64,000 nt of DNA from contig CAJTKU010000001.1 in the NCBI GenBank assembly GCA_910577015.1, positions 248,001 to 312,000 of the forward strand, in the 5' to 3' direction. Within the stretch, counting starts at the first letter, position 1. Each line of letters begins with the position of its first letter. The translations under genes were made by a program, and so were the position numbers. The DNA is from an uncultured Lachnospiraceae bacterium. GTDB lineage: Bacteria; Bacillota; Clostridia; Lachnospirales; Lachnospiraceae. Positions 1 through 6,141 of this stretch are shown one piece after another. The notes below the pieces were generated by a model that had not been told where the DNA came from, did no database searches, and worked only from the letters and a program-made list of their open reading frames with translations.

Positions 1-120
1 ATTAGAGATATATAATATATGGCCAGCTTTTGAAATCTGACCGCCTTTATTTGCTCTCATTTGAGTATTTTATTCACATATTCGTGTGGATAATGTGGAT
101 AATCCTTGATTCAAAACGCA

Positions 121-149
121 TTGACTTTTTCGCCAATTTGGGATATTAT
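121..149 (+). promoter_or_regulatory. Promoter of candidate antisense RNA
   Basis: The sequence shows TTGACT at 121-126, a 17-bp spacer and TATTAT at 144-149, close to a vegetative sigma factor consensus. Transcription would start near 156 and run opposite to the small peptide gene at 264-365, as expected for an antitoxin RNA of a type I system. Confidence 0.6.
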
Positions 150-154
150 CTAAA

Positions 155-190
155 TAGAAAAGGGCATCTGCTGGTAACAGACACCCTTTA
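155..190 (-). terminator. Terminator of toxin-like mRNA
   Basis: Read on the minus strand, arms at 184-189 and 159-164 (AAAGGG/CCCTTT) plus an inner CTG-rich pairing form a hairpin followed by TTTTCTATTT. It lies about 75 nt downstream of the small peptide gene and overlaps the start of the antisense RNA. Confidence 0.55.
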
Positions 191-275
191 GGCGCTACCG
201 ATAGACGGTTGGCCCGATATAGTCAGCTTAGAAACAGCCGCTCAGTTTATCAGACCGGGGCGGCTATTTCTGTGT
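156..275 (+). ncRNA. Candidate type I antitoxin (antisense) RNA
   Basis: This RNA is predicted to start just downstream of the 121-149 promoter and to end after the long imperfect hairpin at about 230-271. Its arms are AGAAACAGCCGC and GCGGCTATTTCT, with one mismatch, followed by a T-rich stretch. It would be complementary to the 3' untranslated region and last codons of the 264-365 peptide mRNA. That layout is the one known for TxpA/RatA and BsrG/SR4 type modules. No protein is encoded. Expression is inferred, not shown. Confidence 0.5.
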
Positions 276-365
276 CTTTCCATGATGAAATCCTATCGTA
301 TATCCAATCCCAAAGCAGGTACCGCATAATGCCAGCACCGCTATCAGACCTTCCATAGTCAGCAT
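264..365 (-). CDS. 33-aa hydrophobic peptide, candidate type I toxin
   Basis: This short ORF starts at ATG 365-363, eight to nine bases after a strong AGGAGG, and ends at TAG 264-266. The peptide opens with MLTMEGL, continues as one hydrophobic glycine-containing membrane segment (about residues 6-25) and ends in a basic tail with HHGK. Such peptides are typical of type I toxins or holin-like toxins that depolarise the membrane. A long structured 5' leader (366-480, with a CTACCA/TGGTAG hairpin) and an antisense RNA on the other strand support that reading. It could belong to the phage or to host DNA beside it. The function is inferred from architecture only. Confidence 0.6.
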   Translation of the reverse strand: MLTMEGLIAVLALCGTCFGIGYTIGFHHGKTQK

Positions 366-476
366 AACACACGCCCTCCTTTCCTTTCGATTCCCTTACA
401 GGTTTCTATGTAATCAGAGGGTCACAGTCCCTCCGTAGAGGGCCAACCGCCTACCATCCTGGTAGCACCCACAAAA

Positions 477-505
477 ATGCTACCACAGAAAACGGTTAAT
501 TTCAA
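477..505 (-). promoter_or_regulatory. Possible promoter of the toxin-like mRNA
   Basis: The minus strand has TTGAAA at 505-500, a 17-bp spacer and TAGCAT at 482-477. The -10 is only a 4/6 match. It would give a leader of roughly 105 nt before the peptide gene. Confidence is low because the -10 is weak. Confidence 0.3.
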
Positions 506-520
506 CTGTTTTCCAGCATA

Positions 521-573
521 TATGCCTAAAAACTCGTACTCGGCTCGATGCCGGCCTTTTCTCTTTAGGCATA
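521..573. repeat. Nested inverted repeat
   Basis: TATGCCTAAA at 521-530 is perfectly complementary to TTTAGGCATA at 564-573. Inside lies a smaller hairpin, CGGC 541-544 with GCCG 550-553. There is no T-run directly after it on the minus strand, so it is not an obvious terminator. It lies between the lysis-operon terminator and the toxin-like module. The rest of 574-689 shows no gene that I can support. Confidence 0.55.
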
Positions 574-689
574 GGATAGGTACTAAAAACGTCTATCGTT
601 TCTCAGGCACATTTCGTCAAATTACCCGGTCAAATTTTGGTTATTTTGTATATTGATTTTTTCTGCTGATTTGCTCCGCATTTACAACT

Positions 690-721
690 AAAAAACGGCC
701 CCGGCCATTACGACCAGGGCC
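690..721 (-). terminator. Terminator of the phage late/lysis operon
   Basis: On the minus strand the arms GGCCCTGG (721-714) and CCGGGGCC (704-697) pair and are followed by GTTTTTT. It lies eight bases after the last late gene (729-902), so it should end the roughly 33-kb late transcript. Confidence 0.8.
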
Positions 722-728
722 ATTCCTC

Positions 729-902
729 TTATTCCTCGGAATTGATAAAATCCTTACAGTCCAGTTTCCGGTATGCCTTTTCAAATGTCTCCTTCGGACT
801 CCAGGAAACATAACCATCCGGATATTTCACCCGGTACCCAGGACGTCCGTTCTTCTCCTGCGGCTCCGCTTTCACGATTTTTACGCCAATATAATTCTCC
901 AT
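729..902 (-). CDS. Small phage protein with SWSPK motif
   Basis: A 57-aa protein that starts MENYIGVKIVKAEP and contains GYRVKYPDGYVSWSPK followed by an aromatic-rich FEKAYRKL. I recall this module as the N-terminal part of larger phage proteins whose C-terminal half is DUF2829 (the Tad2 anti-Thoeris family). Here it stands alone and stops after 57 residues. The ATG at 902 is preferred over the upstream in-frame start because a GGAGGGAATC ribosome site precedes it and the upstream part overlaps the endolysin end. It is the last gene of the late operon. Its function is unknown. Confidence 0.7.
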   Translation of the reverse strand: MENYIGVKIVKAEPQEKNGRPGYRVKYPDGYVSWSPKETFEKAYRKLDCKDFINSEE

Positions 903-915
903 GATTCCCTCCTGT

Positions 916-2451
916 CTACTGCGGAATGGAAAGAGTCCAGCCGACAACGATATAATTCGCTGTGATCTTCGGATATTTTCCCTTATTTGCTGCCACGATT
1001 TTTGCAACGGTGGTTCCGTTTTTGTTTGCGATTGCAGAGAGCGTGTCACCGCTCACGACTTTATGCGTCCTCGTGCCAGATGATCCGCCGCTGGCTGATG
1101 AACCAATATCCCCGGCATCCACCCAGCCGTAAACGGTGCTGGTGCTGTCGGTATGTACCAGATGGTACGGATGCCTGGCTCCCGCAGAAACAGCAGTAAT
1201 TTTTGCCTTGCCAGGCTTGCAGGCTTTGGGAGACGTATCATTGGCGCTGGAATAGTGCTTCGTTCCGGTAAACGATACCACATCACCAATCTGGCAGCTT
1301 ACATTGCTGCTACTTCCGGAGGCAGATGTTTTGGAGATTCCTGCCTTTTCCAAAGTCTTTTTGTATTCTGCCCCATTATCCAATGCACAAACCGTATGGC
1401 TGGAGGCCCGGACATAGATGGCGCCTCTGACACAATATTTAGCATTGGCAAGGTATGTAGCATCAGTGATGATTTTATAACCCAACTTCTGCAACGCCGC
1501 CTTCATGGTTGATGTGGTCCATCCGTTGCTACCATAAGTCGCACCAGCGCCGGATGCTACTGCTGCCACATTCTGCAAAGAAGAGCAGTCGCAATTACAC
1601 TTCCCTACCCTGGAAAGATTATATCCCACCGCTTTTGCCAGCGTGTTCAGAGTATTTCTGTCATTCTGGCCGTAACCGATATTGTCATTAGCGCAGGCTG
1701 ACTCGACTGCCTGTGCGTGTTTCTCCCGAACTATTGCGTCCGGATGGATTGCCGCATAATCCCATGGTTTGCTGTAGAATGTGCGGGTGCAGACTTCGCC
1801 TCCCGTCTGATCCCCTTTAACGCCATTGATTGTTCCTTTCTCTGATATGCTTGCGTGTCCGATTCTCACTGACATATTATTACCTCCATTCATTGCCGAT
1901 CCTTTATACTTCTCAAAATATTTCTGGCCGTACCCAGCTCTCTTTACCTTAACCGTCTCGCTCTGGTCTGCAGGACACTCAAACTTTTTCAGAACAACGT
2001 CCGATGCCTCCCGGACCGAGGATGCCGTTTTCAGTGCGTTCAGAACGGTCTTATAACTTGTGCTGAGTTCCTTGAACAGATATTCAAGCTGCGCCTCCAA
2101 ATCCCCGATAGACACACCTTTGGACTTCACATAATCGTATAGACCAGCTTTCCTCCATTCAGAAGTCCACTGTGGCAGGCCGTAGCCGTATTGTTTGCCG
2201 GGAAGAGGATGCAGAAATTCCTCCCTGCTGATTTTCCCGCTGTCAACGGCCGCTGTATAACTCTCATCTGTGCAGTAAGGCTTTCCGGCATCCTTCAGCC
2301 GCCTCTTGCACAAATTTTCAAGCTTTCTGGGATTCAGCTCGCTCTCTGCGTCCAGATTCCCCATAAGGGCGGCAACGCCATAAGCATTGCCAACCCTCGC
2401 CATTGAAAAATTCCATGTCTGCTCTTCTACGGTTTTCCCGATAAGTGACAT
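916..2451 (-). CDS. Modular endolysin: lysozyme, NlpC/P60-like, SH3-like, LysM
   Basis: A 511-aa peptidoglycan hydrolase released for host lysis. Residues 1-185 look like a phage tail-type lysozyme domain, with the motif GNLDAESELNP giving a likely catalytic Glu36. Residues 193-370 resemble a cysteine amidase or peptidase: CDCSS supplies Cys289 and SSHTVCAL supplies His352. Residues 385-450 form an SH3-like wall-binding segment ending VYGWVDAGDI. A LysM repeat fills residues 462-511 (HKVVSGDTLSAIA). It lies directly after the holin gene in the lysis cassette. Two catalytic and two binding domains in one protein are common in phages of Clostridia. Domain assignment is by motif reading. Confidence 0.9.
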   Translation of the reverse strand: MSLIGKTVEEQTWNFSMARVGNAYGVAALMGNLDAESELNPRKLENLCKRRLKDAGKPYCTDESYTAAVDSGKISREEFLHPLPGKQYGYGLPQWTSEWRKAGLYDYVKSKGVSIGDLEAQLEYLFKELSTSYKTVLNALKTASSVREASDVVLKKFECPADQSETVKVKRAGYGQKYFEKYKGSAMNGGNNMSVRIGHASISEKGTINGVKGDQTGGEVCTRTFYSKPWDYAAIHPDAIVREKHAQAVESACANDNIGYGQNDRNTLNTLAKAVGYNLSRVGKCNCDCSSLQNVAAVASGAGATYGSNGWTTSTMKAALQKLGYKIITDATYLANAKYCVRGAIYVRASSHTVCALDNGAEYKKTLEKAGISKTSASGSSSNVSCQIGDVVSFTGTKHYSSANDTSPKACKPGKAKITAVSAGARHPYHLVHTDSTSTVYGWVDAGDIGSSASGGSSGTRTHKVVSGDTLSAIANKNGTTVAKIVAANKGKYPKITANYIVVGWTLSIPQ

Positions 2452-2463
2452 ACTCCCGCCTCC

Positions 2464-2823
2464 TTATTCTGCAGATCCCGGTGCCTCGTCTACTGCCTCA
2501 ATAACGACACCGGAGTTTTCCTCAATTTTCATCTGCTTAACCGCCGCCTCGATCAGCACGTCCAGCTGTTCATCAGACAAAGCAATATTTTTCGCCATCA
2601 GGATTTCTTTCAGAAACTCCGTCACATAGGCTTTCTTGTCCTGCTCACCCTGCTCCCAAAGAACCTGCTGCGCCTTCAGTACCGCATACCTGGCCCACTT
2701 CTCCGCTGTAGCCAGCTTATCGGCGCCGATCTTCTCCTTCAGCCACGGAACCAGGTACCTTGTGATAACCAGCGCCGCCACCATAACCACCACTTTGATA
2801 ATCTCAAAAAGAATTTCGTTCAT
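2464..2823 (-). CDS. Phage holin, LLH family
   Basis: A 119-aa protein with one N-terminal membrane segment (about residues 5-25, ILFEIIKVVVMVAALVITRY). It is followed by a long charged helical region with KWARYAVLKAQQ and an acidic tail. This matches the LLH-type holin family, which forms membrane lesions that let the endolysin reach the wall. The gene sits 12 bases upstream of the endolysin gene, and its start overlaps the end of the preceding small membrane-protein gene by 20 bases, which suggests translational coupling. Confidence 0.85.
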   Translation of the reverse strand: MNEILFEIIKVVVMVAALVITRYLVPWLKEKIGADKLATAEKWARYAVLKAQQVLWEQGEQDKKAYVTEFLKEILMAKNIALSDEQLDVLIEAAVKQMKIEENSGVVIEAVDEAPGSAE

Positions 2824-3139
2824 CTGTCATTTCCTCGCTTTCCCTTGAATTTGCCGATTTCTCGGCCTGCTTTTCCTCCTGTTCCCACTGATGCTCTCTC
2901 CGTCTGTCCTTATTGGTCCGAATCCATCCGCAGATACCGCACTCGCCTATTGTGGCCGCTATGACCGCGCAGGCGTATGACTCCGGGATCATTCCCTGCT
3001 CCCGGAAGATACAAAGCATCTGCCAGTTGAACCAAACAAAAAAGGCACCGACCAGAATCAAAATCAGATTCAGCGTGCCTATTCTGCCTATGACTTCCTT
3101 TAATTTTCTCAGCGGGCGGAGCCTTTTTCTTTTCTTCAT
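2804..3139 (-). CDS. Small membrane protein of the lysis cassette
   Basis: A 111-aa protein with a basic start (MKKRKRLRPLRKLKEV), two hydrophobic segments (about 20-40 and 50-70) and a long charged C-terminal tail rich in Glu, Lys and Gln. The start at 3139 was chosen because upstream in-frame sequence overlaps the XhlA-like gene and an AGGGCAGG element precedes this ATG. The position between the XhlA-like gene and the LLH holin suggests an accessory holin or holin regulator. I do not recognise a named family. Confidence 0.7.
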   Translation of the reverse strand: MKKRKRLRPLRKLKEVIGRIGTLNLILILVGAFFVWFNWQMLCIFREQGMIPESYACAVIAATIGECGICGWIRTNKDRRREHQWEQEEKQAEKSANSRESEEMTDERNSF

Positions 3140-3153
3140 CTGCCTGCCCTTTC

Positions 3154-3483
3154 TTACAATCCAATCTTTGCAAAAACAATAGCAAGGATTGCCCCCAATA
3201 TGGCGGTTCCGATATATGCCATCGCTTTGCGCCATTTCTCGCCGTCCCTGCTCTCGATCTGCTCCAGGCGCTTGCTCTGCTGCTCCTGGACTTTCAGCAT
3301 ATTCTCCATGTTGGCCGCCAGCTTTTCCGTGGACGCAGCCAGGCTGGATATTTCCCGGATGCTGTCCTCCAGGATTACGATACGGTGGTTCTGCCGGTTG
3401 TTTTCCTCTTTCAGCCTTTCGTTTTCAGACTCCATCAGCTGTCTGAAAGTCTCCAGTTCCCTATGAGTTACCGGATTATCCAT
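3154..3483 (-). CDS. XhlA-like hemolysin/holin accessory protein
   Basis: A 109-aa protein with a long coiled-coil region (residues 5-85, many Glu, Gln and Arg heptads) and a single C-terminal membrane segment (AYIGTAILGAILAIVFAKIGL region). This architecture is that of XhlA/haemolysin XhlA proteins of PBSX-like phages, which act with a holin at the cytoplasmic membrane. The ATG at 3483 follows AAAGGAGG at good spacing, whereas the longer ORF upstream lacks a ribosome site. Confidence 0.75.
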   Translation of the reverse strand: MDNPVTHRELETFRQLMESENERLKEENNRQNHRIVILEDSIREISSLAASTEKLAANMENMLKVQEQQSKRLEQIESRDGEKWRKAMAYIGTAILGAILAIVFAKIGL

Positions 3484-3488
3484 TTGCG

Positions 3489-3767
3489 CTACCTCCTTTC
3501 CACAACGGAAGATGCAATATCCCGGAACTCTGCCGGTACACATGACGCATCCAGGTTGTATTCTTCCAGTAATTCCGCAATGACGGACGAAAGAATGGCA
3601 TCCGCAGCCGGGTCCTTTCCCGGTACATACGAATGCCACACCAGATGATTATGCAGGTTGAGTAACCCGATTTCCGTTTCCTCCGTCTCTTCCAGATGCA
3701 GGCGTTTGGCCGCTTTTTCCAATCTGCCGTAATCGTAGATGTCCTTGTAAGCTATCCTACTCTGCAT
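3489..3767 (-). CDS. Hypothetical phage protein upstream of lysis genes
   Basis: A 92-aa, mainly helical acidic protein starting MQSRIAYKDIYDYGRLEK. It contains LLNLHNHLVWHSYVPG, a histidine-rich stretch. Two ATGs two codons apart are possible (3773 or 3767); the second has better spacing from a GAGG. Its start overlaps the end of the 3757-3978 gene. No family is recognised. Confidence 0.6.
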   Translation of the reverse strand: MQSRIAYKDIYDYGRLEKAAKRLHLEETEETEIGLLNLHNHLVWHSYVPGKDPAADAILSSVIAELLEEYNLDASCVPAEFRDIASSVVERR

Positions 3768-3978
3768 CTGCATTTTCCTCGCTTTCCCCGATAGTTTCCA
3801 GCTCTGCCTCCAGCTCATTGATCTTGTCTCTGAGCGCCTGTCTCTGCTGTTTGGTTTCTCTGTAATCCGTTGCAGAAATCTGGCCCTCGGCAAATTTCAA
3901 AGCCTTGTAATCGGTACTCGTGAGAATCTGCTTTAACCCTGCGATCTCGGACTCGATTGCCCTTTTCCTATCATCCAT
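3757..3978 (-). CDS. Small coiled-coil phage protein
   Basis: A 73-aa charged helical protein (MDDRKRAIESEIAGLKQIL to an acidic end) likely to form a coiled coil. The ATG at 3978 lies eight bases after AAAGGAGG. A GTG three codons upstream is less likely because it overlaps the ribosome site. The gene overlaps the last 8 bases of the reverse transcriptase gene, so it is translated from the same message. It resembles XkdX-neighbourhood small proteins of PBSX-like phages only in position. Its function is unknown. Confidence 0.65.
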   Translation of the reverse strand: MDDRKRAIESEIAGLKQILTSTDYKALKFAEGQISATDYRETKQQRQALRDKINELEAELETIGESEENADAE

Positions 3979-5158
3979 GCTGCACACCTCCTTTCATCCA
4001 GGATTCTATGAATAACGAGTCATACAATTTATCCATTGAATGAACCGTTTTCCTAGCATTTCTGTATTTCATGCTGCCCCGCCATGAACTGTAGGAACAC
4101 CGGATGTCAGCAAAATCCATAATTCCCGCATCCAGCAATTTCTTCTGCTTTTTCAGCTTTCTTCTTTCCCGGACTACCGCATTATGGCAAGGCTTTCTGA
4201 TTATCTTTCCGGTGTCCGTCAGATATACTTTTGTTTTCAGGAATGTAAAACCATGTGACAGTTTCACAACCCCTGTCTTTTTCTCATTCACCGTAATTTT
4301 CAAATCGGCGCATATCCTCTTAATTTCACCCATGCAATAGATAAGATACTCTTTGCTCGGATGTATCAAGTAAAAATCATCCATGTATCTGCCATAGCAT
4401 TTGATTCCCAGCACTTCCTTGATGTAATGATCCATCCTGTTCGGATATGTAATCGCTATCGTCTGATTTATCTCACTGCCAAGCCCCAAACCTTTGTGCG
4501 CCTCTTCCTCCGGAATTTTCTTAAACTTGACATTGAACTCGTAATAGGCATCTATGAACAGGTTTGCAAGCCAGATGATTCCTGGATCATCAAACGCTGC
4601 CGCAATTATCTGTTTCGCAATCTCATGGTCGATTGTTCCGAAATAATCCGAAAAATCAACCAACAAAATATATCCCTCATTCCCAAACCTCTGAAAATGC
4701 CAACGTAAATGCCCCACCAGCCTTTCCATTGCAAACCCGGTACCTTTTCCTTTCTGGCTGGCTCCGTTGTCATGGATTAGCGACCTGGTAAGTACCGGTA
4801 TCAAAGCGTTCTGGTTGAGCGATTTCTGCGGTACCCTTTCGGAGAAGTGGACGCTCATAATCTTCCTCAGCTTTCCCCTCTCCATGAGGATAAAGCAGAT
4901 AAATCCTTTCCGGATGTCCTTGTGATAGACCAGATTTCTGTTTATGGCCGCAACATTCGTCAGCCTTCTCAGCATAAACCTCTGGACGCTGGCCTTGTAC
5001 TTTACCCCTTTAGCAGCTTGTTTGGCGGCCCCCGACAAAGCATCCCTGCTGATAACTTTGTAATAATCTCCATACGTCTCTAAAACCTTCTTTCGCTTAG
5101 AATCACGCCTGACTTTTCTGCGCTTATATCTTGCCTCGTGTCTTTCTTCACTTGTCAT
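3971..5158 (-). CDS. DGR reverse transcriptase
   Basis: A 395-aa RNA-directed DNA polymerase that should copy the template repeat with errors at adenines and so mutate the tail protein gene. Visible motifs are a basic N-terminus (residues 8-60), motif A LLVDFSDYFGTID (catalytic Asp168), the domain-4 motif LGSEINQ at 226-232 and the catalytic YMDD at 258-261. Downstream come NEKKT and a basic thumb region. DGR enzymes usually have SQ at the end of the domain-4 motif; here it is NQ. The gene follows Avd and the template repeat in the usual DGR order. There is no maturase-type domain and no group II intron around it. The start is supported only by a weak GGTGG/TTTAGG element. Confidence 0.95.
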   Translation of the reverse strand: MTSEERHEARYKRRKVRRDSKRKKVLETYGDYYKVISRDALSGAAKQAAKGVKYKASVQRFMLRRLTNVAAINRNLVYHKDIRKGFICFILMERGKLRKIMSVHFSERVPQKSLNQNALIPVLTRSLIHDNGASQKGKGTGFAMERLVGHLRWHFQRFGNEGYILLVDFSDYFGTIDHEIAKQIIAAAFDDPGIIWLANLFIDAYYEFNVKFKKIPEEEAHKGLGLGSEINQTIAITYPNRMDHYIKEVLGIKCYGRYMDDFYLIHPSKEYLIYCMGEIKRICADLKITVNEKKTGVVKLSHGFTFLKTKVYLTDTGKIIRKPCHNAVVRERRKLKKQKKLLDAGIMDFADIRCSYSSWRGSMKYRNARKTVHSMDKLYDSLFIESWMKGGVQHG

Positions 5159-5432
5159 AACCTAAACCACCGCTTTCAGCCACAATAAAAATGATACCCG
5201 GTACGGCACAGCCCTGTGTAAGCAGCCTTATAGTGGCACCAGCCGCATAGGACAACGGGCATGAAATGCAGGCTATCCACCAATCCCACACCATGCAAGC
5301 AGCGTCCGCCCGGTCACATCCAGGTACATATTCACGAACATTTCTGTCCGATGGCTTATCCTCTCCTTCCATCCACCCGGCACTGATTTCGGAGTACCAT
5401 AAAGGCAAAACCTACTCTGACTGACCTTTGGT
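5159..5432 (-). ncRNA. Spacer between template repeat and RT (likely part of TR RNA)
   Basis: This 274-base stretch between the template repeat and the reverse transcriptase gene holds no convincing gene. A frame of 86 codons crosses it but has no ribosome site, and its protein is Cys/Trp-rich and unlike its neighbours. In characterised DGRs the RNA template extends from the TR into this spacer, where it folds and binds RT and Avd. I infer the same here. Confidence 0.55.
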
Positions 5433-5558
5433 GGAATCAGACGGGCACCCGATTCGCATTGGACGCGTTCCAGTTGTTGGCATTGCCGTTGTTGTTGACA
5501 TTGCACGCATTCGTCGAATTGCCAGACCTCACGGACGCCAGCCACCAGTTGCACCGAC
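5433..5558 (-). repeat. DGR template repeat (TR)
   Basis: This non-coding repeat is near-identical to 6156-6284 at the end of the tail protein gene. Read in the VR frame on the minus strand it contains thirteen AAY (Asn) codons, including three consecutive AAC, plus ACG and AGG. Relative to VR, twelve substitutions lie at template adenines, one is a T-to-G change, and VR is three bases longer. The 3' end shows the initiation-type sequence GGGTGCCCGTCTGATTCC, which differs from the VR copy by one base (A versus C), as IMH* does from IMH. The TR starts 43 bases after the Avd stop and ends 275 bases before RT. Confidence 0.96.
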
Positions 5559-5600
5559 ACAGAGTTTACAGAGGATATCCAATATATGAACAGGCCAGGA

Positions 5601-6074
5601 TTATCTCCCGGCCCGGCCATTGTCTGATTTACTCCAGTTAATGATTTTCCCTACGATATTGCTGAGTGTATCTGTAATCTCTCTCATATTTTCCTCAGTA
5701 GCACCGCTACATTCCTCACAAATATCAATTAACTGCTGCTGGAGGATATTGCAATAGGACAGCGCCCTAGCCTGCAACTCCCCTCTCTTCTTAAACTTTT
5801 CTTCATCCGGGACCTTATCATCCAGCCATATATCATTTGCCATAGATACGCAATCCCGGATGCTCCTTGCGTAGTCCACTGCAGGTTTTCCGTTGAAATA
5901 CCTCCATTTCTTCGGAACATACGACTCATTCATCACATATACCGTCACTTTATGTTTCAGCTCATTCGCCAGCGTGAGGGTGTCAAATTTTGTATCTACC
6001 CTATTTCTCCGATAATTGTTGCCGTATGTGTATTTGGTACTCTTGCTTTTATTCTTCCCTTCCTCTACCGCCAT
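5601..6074 (-). CDS. avd: Avd-like accessory variability protein
   Basis: A 157-aa basic protein with predicted long helices (residues 25-60, 65-95, 98-125 and 130-155), consistent with the four-helix bundle of DGR accessory proteins. Avd proteins form a pentameric barrel that binds the reverse transcriptase and the template RNA. Its position between the variable gene and the template repeat is the classical avd position. The start at 6074 follows AAAGGGAG. Family identity is inferred from position, size, charge and helical pattern. Confidence 0.85.
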   Translation of the reverse strand: MAVEEGKNKSKSTKYTYGNNYRRNRVDTKFDTLTLANELKHKVTVYVMNESYVPKKWRYFNGKPAVDYARSIRDCVSMANDIWLDDKVPDEEKFKKRGELQARALSYCNILQQQLIDICEECSGATEENMREITDTLSNIVGKIINWSKSDNGRAGR

Positions 6075-6097
6075 GTTTTTCTCCCTTTCAAAAGAAT

Positions 6098-6116
6098 GGG
6101 GGCCACAAGGGCCCCC
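6098..6116. repeat. GC-only hairpin between VR and avd
   Basis: GGGGGCC (6098-6104), a five-base loop ACAAG and GGCCCCC (6110-6116) form a perfect 7-bp hairpin. It lies 26 bases past the variable gene stop and 40 bases past VR. In the Bordetella phage DGR a hairpin or cruciform just downstream of VR is needed for efficient retrohoming, and this one fits. The sequence after it on the minus strand (ATTCTTTTG) is too poor in T to be a convincing terminator. Confidence 0.75.
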
Positions 6117-6141
6117 GATTAAAAGATTTTATGATTGGCGC

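Noticed and set aside
565..575. Shared 10-mer TTTTCTCTTT at the left end and near 48715 as att core
   Set aside because: Low-complexity match with no similarity outside it. Not enough to call an att core.
5148..5408. Open frame of 86 codons overlapping the RT start
   Set aside because: It lies in the TR-RT spacer, has no ribosome site and an unusual Cys/Trp-rich product. It is better read as part of the template RNA.
5273..5620. Open frame of 115 codons across the template repeat
   Set aside because: It has no ribosome site, reads the TR out of the VR frame, and is explained by the non-coding TR.
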